A DNA stretch of 34,002 nucleotides from an uncultured Marixanthomonas sp. Its GTDB lineage: Bacteria > Bacteroidota > Bacteroidia > Flavobacteriales > Flavobacteriaceae. The position numbers and the translations under genes are program-made. The stretch is taken from NCBI GenBank assembly GCA_913057965.1, contig CAJXPE010000003.1:1-34002 (forward strand), given 5' to 3'. Under the pieces are notes generated by a model. That model had not been told where the DNA came from. It saw nothing but the letters and a program-made list of their open reading frames with translations, and ran no database searches. Below are positions 11,001 through 16,734 of the stretch, piece by piece; position 1 is the stretch's first letter, and every line of letters begins with the position of its first letter.

Positions 11001-11768
11001 TAAAATTGGTAATGGTAGGTTTTTCTGTGTTGGGTATAAATGTTTCTTTAATGCAAAATAGCCTCCGTGAGTTCCATTAGTGAACATAGGATGGTGCATG
11101 GCAAAAACAATAGTCTTATTTTTATTTTTTTCTAGTTCATTCGCTATTTCAATAAAAAGTTTTTCTCGTGTTTTTATCTCACAGTTTTGATTGAAATTTG
11201 GGTCTGTATTCCAATCTTCAAGATACCATTGTGTATCAAGAATTAGTAACTCAACATCCTTTGAAACAGAATAATTTACTAAAGGACATCCGCCAGTTGG
11301 TTGAAAAGCGGAAGAATCTAAATGTTTTTGAACATACTCTTGTTCACGTTTAAGTCCCGTTAACCCACCTGAATAATACTCATGATTTCCCGGAATAATG
11401 TAGGTTTGCCCCTTAAAGTCTTCTAGTGCTTTAAATTGGGCGTCCATATAATATTCACTAATTTCTCTATTTGGATGGCCTTCGGCGGGCATTCCATTAT
11501 CGTAAATATTATCACCTAAAAAGATAGCGTGATCACTTGATTTAGTTTGATGCTTTTTTATATAATTATTAAAGATAGTAAGCCCTTTACTCATTCCATT
11601 AGGTGGAGAAATACCCGCATCACCCACTAAATAAAAAGTCCGTTCTATTTTTTTTTCTGAAGGAAATGAAGGCTTTTCTTTCGGATTTTTATACTGAGGT
11701 TCGTAAGTGGCACAGGCACTGACTATAGTGATTAATATTAAAAAAAGAAAATTCTTTTTGAAACGCAT
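8052..11768 (-). CDS. Lipoprotein with intact phosphoesterase, altered kinase-like domain and Omp85-type barrel (paralogue 2)
   Basis: This protein has 1,238 residues from the ATG at 11768; the frame also opens at a TTG two codons earlier. The lipobox is VSAC (Cys19). All phosphoesterase motifs are intact and of purple-acid-phosphatase type: GDAG (49-52), GDNIYDNG (85-92), GNHE (127-130), MHHP (224-227) and GHEH (301-304). A two-metal phosphoesterase in the periplasm or at the surface is therefore likely. The middle domain is altered where its sisters are conserved: the glycine-rich loop is replaced by ETGNEEYD (446-453), DRH by DRE (617-619) and PRDRD by PRNRD (641-645). GGHGNDVYRL (840-849) is a near-perfect RTX nonapeptide. 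The barrel carries GLRGFR (from 1141) and ends in FDF. No surface-export acidic signal follows the lipid cysteine. It sits 22 nt after paralogue 3. The substrate is unknown. Confidence 0.87.
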   Translation of the reverse strand: MRFKKNFLFLILITIVSACATYEPQYKNPKEKPSFPSEKKIERTFYLVGDAGISPPNGMSKGLTIFNNYIKKHQTKSSDHAIFLGDNIYDNGMPAEGHPNREISEYYMDAQFKALEDFKGQTYIIPGNHEYYSGGLTGLKREQEYVQKHLDSSAFQPTGGCPLVNYSVSKDVELLILDTQWYLEDWNTDPNFNQNCEIKTREKLFIEIANELEKNKNKTIVFAMHHPMFTNGTHGGYFALKKHLYPTQKNLPLPILSSLVVQIRSQGGVSVQDRYNELYNKLMKRLGSLAKEHGRVVFTSGHEHTLQYVEKDGLVQILSGSGGKSSYAALGQNGVFSYGGQGFAVFDVFEDGSSFVKYYGRTEDNQPKLLFQKEVFPSNKTYPASVLPNNYSPTKEVAIYEQDSVSEALFFKTIWGAKYEEAYTNKVNAKITSLDTLYGGLHVIRETGNEEYDALILEDKKGNRYRMRAMKKNALEFSQKIVFEEDTETQEIDKEDSKVTPKNTFGVDFYTATHPYAPLALPKLAKAARIFHNQTELFYIPKQEQLGVYNEKFGDALYLLTIEPAESAKGEPLFAYPDDIETADDILIKLRRGREVSIDEENFIRSRLFDMLVGDWDREPGHWRWAEYLRQDSVNVFVPIPRNRDDAFSSFEGNVLDIARSIFGRTYEKQVYSENLRDIRWFNKEGIILDRALLKKSGREDWLNAAKNLQESISDSIIDAAFSTIPESVNNQSLQDIVTVLKGRRDNLEDIADRYYSYLAKLQTIEGTNKRDFFQITRLPDGKTNVRTYNFPSEDRGMLVADRTFLASETNQIWIYGLDEEDTFEVTGTGNNPIFVRLIGGHGNDVYRLIEGKRVKVYDHESKENTVEVKNGGNLRFTDVYTLNTYDYRKNIQNTQAYAAAFGYNPDDGYRAGLQYVYQVNSFQQNPFSRRHSLNIGYYFDSGSFDINYEGEIANIQDDLNLSFGARFTSPSYVVNYFGYGNETFNPEDDLGFENNRVQVQTLMVKAGLLRNSNFGSFFKLQGRFEAIRVNNDIPGLTNISRIDKTENFDPYGTLEGIYNYRSFDNPRNPTIGMMFDLNTGVTGNFDNFKRVFGYLKTRLGFYNSLTTNKKWVLKTNVRAKFNFGSQFEFFQGINLGANSGLRGFREERFTGKSSLVGSADVRYSFDEIKVGLIPLQIGLYGGADLGRVWTPELDSEKWHNSYGGGLWINGSGGLTGSASLFHSVEGSRIVFGLGFDF

Positions 11769-11790
11769 ATGCAATATTAGGATTCTTATT

Positions 11791-14700
11791 TTACATTGAA
11801 AAAGCTACCTTGAAAGAAAACTGAACACCTTCATCTGAAGTAAAAACGTTTACAGTACCACTTAACAAGTCGGCAGCATTAATCCAGAAACCTCCACCGT
11901 AGCTATTATGCCAAACATCTGAAGTATCGTTAGGCACCCAAACTCTACCCACATCATACCCTCCAAATATTCCTATTTGTACAGGCGTTACGGCTGTTCT
12001 AAAACTATTAAAGCTATACCGTAAATCAGCTCCTCCAGCCAAAGCACTACGACCCGTAAAGCGATCTCTTCGGTATCCTCTAAGTCCATAATCTCTACCC
12101 AATTGAGCGCCTTGGTAAAACTCATAGTTGTTACCCACGTTAAAATGTCCAACCGCCTTGGTTTTTAAAACAACCTTTTTGTCTTTTGTCAATGCATTGT
12201 AGAAGGTCAACTCCGGAATTACATATCCAAACACACGATCACTATCATCAATGTTTTGAGTTCCTCCTGCGGTTAAACTTGCGTGCATTCCTCTACCTGG
12301 GTTTGCTTTGTTATCATAACTTTCATAGGTGTATGTTCCTTCTGCTGAAGCAAAATACTTTCTTTCTTCAGCATCTGGGTATCCAATATCTGAAATAAAT
12401 CTGCCATCGGTATCTTCTACTTCTATTCCTTCAAATTTTGCTTTAAACTCAAAAGTACTTCCGTAGCGACCGTCTTTTTTAACACCTAATGCACCGCCGT
12501 AACTTCCTATACGTACTCGATTGTAATCCTTACCAAGATCATCTTCATCGTCAAGGTTTACAGTTTCATTTCCGAAGCCAAAAAAGTTTTCAGAAAAATT
12601 AGGATTGCGGTAATGACCTTCTACTAAGAAGTTCCAATCTGAGAATATGTTTGCAAACTCACCGCTATAGTTAATATCGAAACTTTCGGTAGCAAAGTAA
12701 TATCCAGCTTTAATACTGTGTTTTTGTTTAAAAGGGTTTTCTTGAAAACCGTGAACAGTGAATGTATCAGACAGACCAATTAAAAATCCATCATCTGCGT
12801 TGTAACCAAAAGCCGGTAATAATAAGTTTATGGTTTTGTTCTCTTTTATGTAATCGTAGGTATTGAAATTGTAATTATTGGTAATTCTAAAAGCTGCACC
12901 ACCTTTATTTTTAATAGTGTTTTTCTTACTTTTTTGATCATAAACCTTTATTCTACTTCCGTTTTCAATATCGTAGGTGTCATTGTTTTGCCCACCAACA
13001 ATCCGAATAAAAATAGGACGGCTGCCTTTTCCTTTTACTTCAAAAACGTCATCGTCATCTAAGCCGTAAATCCAAAGTTCTTTTGTATCATCTTTGGTAA
13101 AGGTTCTATCAATAATAAGGTCACCTTTTTCACCGTCTTTAATTCTATACGCTTTAATGTTTGTTTTTCCTTCAGGAAGTCGAGTAATTTCAAAAATATC
13201 ATCTTTATCGGTTCCTGTTATAATTTGAAGATTTGAGAAATAATCGTAATATTCTGAAGCAATTCTTACAATATTATCACGCCTCCCTTTTAAGTTTTCT
13301 TTAATTTCTTCAGCAGTTTCATCTTGCACTTCTTCCGGTAGGTCATTAAAAGCATTTTCTATCACTTCATCTGTTACATTTTCATGTATGTATTTAGCTT
13401 GGGCCATCCACTCTTCTCTTCCGTAATTTTCGGCTAAGGCGCGATCTAATTTTATTCCGGCACTATTAAACCATTTTGTATGTTTTAACTCTGGACCATA
13501 CACTTGAAATTGACGAGCCGTACTAAATAAAGCACGTACCGCATCTAACAATCCGCCATCAAAGTTTGCAAAAACCTGATCTCTATCTCTTGGGATTGGT
13601 GTGTATATTTTATTACCATCTTCATCTTCTTGCAGGGCAAAACGCCATTGATCGTTATGGCGATCCCAGTCTCCTATTAGCATATCGAACACACGAGCTC
13701 GTATGTATGCTTTTTGGTTAATTTTATTTTCTTCGTCGTCTCGTATTTCTTCTAAAACATCGTCGGTACTAATAATATCTTCAGCATAATCAAAAATAGC
13801 TTCGTCGTATTCTTCATCAGGACGCTCAACAATCATATATAGTTCATCTCCATACGTTTCATTAAACTTACCAAGCGCCTTTTGTTTGGGTACATAAAAT
13901 AACTTGGGGTTGGTGTGAAAAACTTTAGATGCATCGGCTAATTTTGGAATCGCAAACGCTCCGTAGGGATGCGCTGCCGTATAAAAATCAAGGATTAAAT
14001 CTTCGGGTAAAGTGTTTTTAAAGTCGCTCTCAATGACTTCATTTTTAAGTATTACAGTCTGTAAAAACTGAACAGCGCTCTTTTTTAACGCTCGCATATT
14101 ATAATCGTGTCCTTCTTTGTCCACTAAACGAAGTGAAACCGTTTGGTGACCTCCACCCGCTCGTTCAACGGTTAATCCACCATATAAGGTATCTAAATCC
14201 ACCGTGGGGGCCAACACTTCTTTTCCGTATGTTTTACGATAATGATCCCCCCAAACTGTTTTAAAGAAACTGCTTCGGTTTACCAAACTATCATTATACA
14301 CAGCTGATTTTACTGTTTTAGGAAATGTAGTAGGTAATTTTGAAGTATCATACTCCTTTTCTGGAGCAATTATTTCTTTTTCAAATAGCTTGGTTGAAGT
14401 TCCATCGTCTTCTGCTTTAAAAAATGCTACTGAAGTAGAACCATCTTTATAGATAGTTACTTTACTAAAACCTTGTCCGCCATACGAAAATTGTCCGTTT
14501 TCACCTAACGCAGCAGCTGTTGCTCCTCCTCCAGAACCTGAAATAACTTGTTTTGCATTGGCACCTTCGATATATTGTAACGATTGATCATGACCCGAAA
14601 CCAATACTAAGTTTTTATGGTCTTTTACCAACACTTCAACTCTTCCCATTAATTCATTGTAAGCCTCATTATATCTATCTTGTGATGAAATTGCTCCTTG

Positions 14701-15477
14701 ACTTCTTACTTGCGTGATCAATGACGCTACTCCCGGTATAGGTAATAAATGATTTATAGCAGGATATTTTCCACCATATTTACCATTGGTATACAATGGG
14801 TGGTGCATGGCCAAAATAATCGTTTTTTGCTTTGCTTTTTTAAGTTCTCCTTCTAGTTCAACTAAAAACTTCGCTCGGTTTTTAATCTGGCATTTATCAT
14901 TCATTTTTGGGTGTTTATTCCACCCTTCAATATACCATTGGGTATCAATCATTATTAAATGAACATTATCGCTTATTTCAACCTCTTCTATTGGGCATCC
15001 GTTATTTGGCTCTAATACAGAATCTGAATTTAACGCCTCTTTTAGCAAGTCTTCTTCCAACTCAAGTCCATCAACTCCAGATTTCCAGTCTAGGTTACCT
15101 GGTAATACGTTTACCGTTCCTTGAAAACCTTTAATTGCTGAAAGTTGTTTTTTAATAACTTCATTGGCTTTGGTTTTTGCTGGACCATCATCCTTAGGCA
15201 TTCCTTCTGGATAGAAGCTATTTCCAAGAAGTAATAAGTTTGCTTCTTCAGTATTTTCAGCCGCTATATATTTTTGAAAAGATTCTAATGCTAGATTTTT
15301 TTCAGTTTCACCTATAAAGCCCGCGTCTCCTAGTAAATAAAAGGTGCGTTCAATTTCTTTTCCATTCTCTGAAAAAGAAGAAGGTTGATATGTTGTTGAA
15401 TATTGAGGTTGGTAAGTAGCGCAAGAGATTAGCAGTAATCCCAGTGTAAAAGTTATAAAGATGTTAATTTTTTTCAT
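11791..15477 (-). CDS. Lipoprotein with degenerate phosphoesterase, kinase-like domain and Omp85-type barrel (paralogue 3)
   Basis: This is the first gene of the three-paralogue operon, with 1,228 residues from the ATG at 15477 (the frame opens at a TTG two codons earlier). The lipobox is LISC (Cys19), followed by ATYQPQY, close to ATYEPQY of paralogue 2. The phosphoesterase keeps GDAG (50-53) and MHHP (224-227) but has GNSFYPEG for GDNxYxxG (85-92), GNLD for GNHE (127-130) and GHDQ for GHEH (295-298), so two-metal catalysis is doubtful. The kinase-like motifs are intact: GGGHQT (441-446), MRALKKSA (461-468), GDWDRH (602-607) and PRDRD (629-633). RTX-like acidic motifs lie near 754-763 and 805-815. 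The barrel has GLRGYR (1131-1136) exactly 98 residues from the end, as in both sisters. A cysteine pair (161 and 196) is conserved in all three with identical spacing. No clear promoter was found in the 54-base gap to the divergent HD gene. Confidence 0.85.
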   Translation of the reverse strand: MKKINIFITFTLGLLLISCATYQPQYSTTYQPSSFSENGKEIERTFYLLGDAGFIGETEKNLALESFQKYIAAENTEEANLLLLGNSFYPEGMPKDDGPAKTKANEVIKKQLSAIKGFQGTVNVLPGNLDWKSGVDGLELEEDLLKEALNSDSVLEPNNGCPIEEVEISDNVHLIMIDTQWYIEGWNKHPKMNDKCQIKNRAKFLVELEGELKKAKQKTIILAMHHPLYTNGKYGGKYPAINHLLPIPGVASLITQVRSQGAISSQDRYNEAYNELMGRVEVLVKDHKNLVLVSGHDQSLQYIEGANAKQVISGSGGGATAAALGENGQFSYGGQGFSKVTIYKDGSTSVAFFKAEDDGTSTKLFEKEIIAPEKEYDTSKLPTTFPKTVKSAVYNDSLVNRSSFFKTVWGDHYRKTYGKEVLAPTVDLDTLYGGLTVERAGGGHQTVSLRLVDKEGHDYNMRALKKSAVQFLQTVILKNEVIESDFKNTLPEDLILDFYTAAHPYGAFAIPKLADASKVFHTNPKLFYVPKQKALGKFNETYGDELYMIVERPDEEYDEAIFDYAEDIISTDDVLEEIRDDEENKINQKAYIRARVFDMLIGDWDRHNDQWRFALQEDEDGNKIYTPIPRDRDQVFANFDGGLLDAVRALFSTARQFQVYGPELKHTKWFNSAGIKLDRALAENYGREEWMAQAKYIHENVTDEVIENAFNDLPEEVQDETAEEIKENLKGRRDNIVRIASEYYDYFSNLQIITGTDKDDIFEITRLPEGKTNIKAYRIKDGEKGDLIIDRTFTKDDTKELWIYGLDDDDVFEVKGKGSRPIFIRIVGGQNNDTYDIENGSRIKVYDQKSKKNTIKNKGGAAFRITNNYNFNTYDYIKENKTINLLLPAFGYNADDGFLIGLSDTFTVHGFQENPFKQKHSIKAGYYFATESFDINYSGEFANIFSDWNFLVEGHYRNPNFSENFFGFGNETVNLDDEDDLGKDYNRVRIGSYGGALGVKKDGRYGSTFEFKAKFEGIEVEDTDGRFISDIGYPDAEERKYFASAEGTYTYESYDNKANPGRGMHASLTAGGTQNIDDSDRVFGYVIPELTFYNALTKDKKVVLKTKAVGHFNVGNNYEFYQGAQLGRDYGLRGYRRDRFTGRSALAGGADLRYSFNSFRTAVTPVQIGIFGGYDVGRVWVPNDTSDVWHNSYGGGFWINAADLLSGTVNVFTSDEGVQFSFKVAFSM

Positions 15478-15531
15478 AAGCAAATTAAAGCGTAGTATTT
15501 TTAGTAATTTGGATGTTTAAAACAGAAATTT

Positions 15532-16734
15532 ATGAGCGATATCGTTGAGGCTGCAGATAATTTTGTACTGAATCTTTTTAAAGAAAAATTACCTAGCACG
15601 TTTGTTTATCACAATTATTCGCACACAAAACGTGTCTATAAAAGTATAAATGAAATTATTGAAGACTCCCAAATTTCTGTTAAAGATGCTACCGTCCTTA
15701 AATTAGCAGCTTTATTACACGATACTGGATACATTGTAAAGCGTGAAGGCCATGAAGAAGAAAGTGTGAAATTTGCCCGAGAGTTTCTAGAATCTAAAGA
15801 TGTTGAAAAGGATATTATTGATGGCGTTGAAAAATGCATCATGGCCACCAAGTTTAAAGACACAACCCCTAAAGATCACATGGAAGAAATCATGCGTGAT
15901 GCAGATTCTTCACATTTTGGAAAAGATTACTTTGAAGAGGCTAGTGAATATTTAAGGCAAGAATACATTGCACAAAACATTAGAAATTACACCCCCCAAG
16001 AGTGGCGAGATGAAAACATAGAGCTGCTTATTGATAAACATAAATTTTATACTCCTTACGCGTTAAAAAATTGGCAGCACACGAAACAAGAGAACCTTGC
16101 TGATTTGATTAACAAAAACAAAAAGATTAAGAAGAAGATTAAAAAAGAAGAGTTAAAAGCTCAACTTAAAGCAAAGTATAAGGATAAAAGTGTAGATCGT
16201 GGTATTCAAACCTTTTATAGAACGGCACTTAGAAACCACATTAAACTAAGTGATATTGCCGATACTAAAGCCAATATCCTGCTTTCAGTAAATGCAATTA
16301 TTATATCGTTAGTGCTTTCTAATTTACTTTCAAAGTTAGACAATCCATCTAACGATTATTTAATCATACCTACTGCAATCTTTGTTATTTTTAGTGCGAT
16401 TACCATGATTTTATCGGTAATAGCTACACGCCCTAACGTTACACGGGGTGAGTTTACAAAAGAAGACGTTGACAATAAAAGTGTAAACCTAGCCTTTTTC
16501 GGGAATTTCCACCGGATGGAACTGTCAGAATTTGAATGGGCAATGGATGAGTTATTAAAGGACCGGGATTACGTATATTCTTCTCTTACCAAAGATTTAT
16601 ACTTCTTAGGAAAAGTATTGGATAGAAAATACCGCATTTTACGATGGACTTATACCATATTTGTTACGGGTACGATTATATCAATATTAGCCTTTGCGCT
16701 TTCGTTCTATCTAGGTGGTTCGAGAATGTCTTAG
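15532..16734 (+). CDS. HD phosphohydrolase fused to PycTM (DUF5706) membrane domain
   Basis: This 400-residue two-part protein begins with an HD domain (about 20-180). Its metal-binding residues fit the family: H31, H63-D64 in LLHDTGY, H74 in EGHEE, and D123 in MRDADSSHFG. HD enzymes of this kind hydrolyse nucleotides or cyclic nucleotides. A very lysine-rich linker (about 195-219) leads to a C-terminal domain with the pattern DIADTKANILLSVNAII (241-257), two helices (about 247-266 and 277-297) and a third near the end (about 373-394). This matches the PycTM / DUF5706 domain, known as the membrane-disrupting effector of Pycsar cyclic-pyrimidine defence systems. No cyclase gene is nearby, so a defence role is not shown. 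The HD part may degrade a nucleotide signal sensed by the membrane domain, or the protein may have a housekeeping role. It overlaps the convergent GAF gene by four bases. Confidence 0.88.
   Translation: MSDIVEAADNFVLNLFKEKLPSTFVYHNYSHTKRVYKSINEIIEDSQISVKDATVLKLAALLHDTGYIVKREGHEEESVKFAREFLESKDVEKDIIDGVEKCIMATKFKDTTPKDHMEEIMRDADSSHFGKDYFEEASEYLRQEYIAQNIRNYTPQEWRDENIELLIDKHKFYTPYALKNWQHTKQENLADLINKNKKIKKKIKKEELKAQLKAKYKDKSVDRGIQTFYRTALRNHIKLSDIADTKANILLSVNAIIISLVLSNLLSKLDNPSNDYLIIPTAIFVIFSAITMILSVIATRPNVTRGEFTKEDVDNKSVNLAFFGNFHRMELSEFEWAMDELLKDRDYVYSSLTKDLYFLGKVLDRKYRILRWTYTIFVTGTIISILAFALSFYLGGSRMS

Noticed and set aside
15481-15511. Inverted repeat CAAATTA / TAATTTG in the gap between paralogue 3 and the HD gene as divergent promoters or an operator
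   Set aside because: Each arm is one base short of TAnnTTTG, and the left arm is only three bases from its start codon; seven-base arms are expected by chance in AT-rich DNA.
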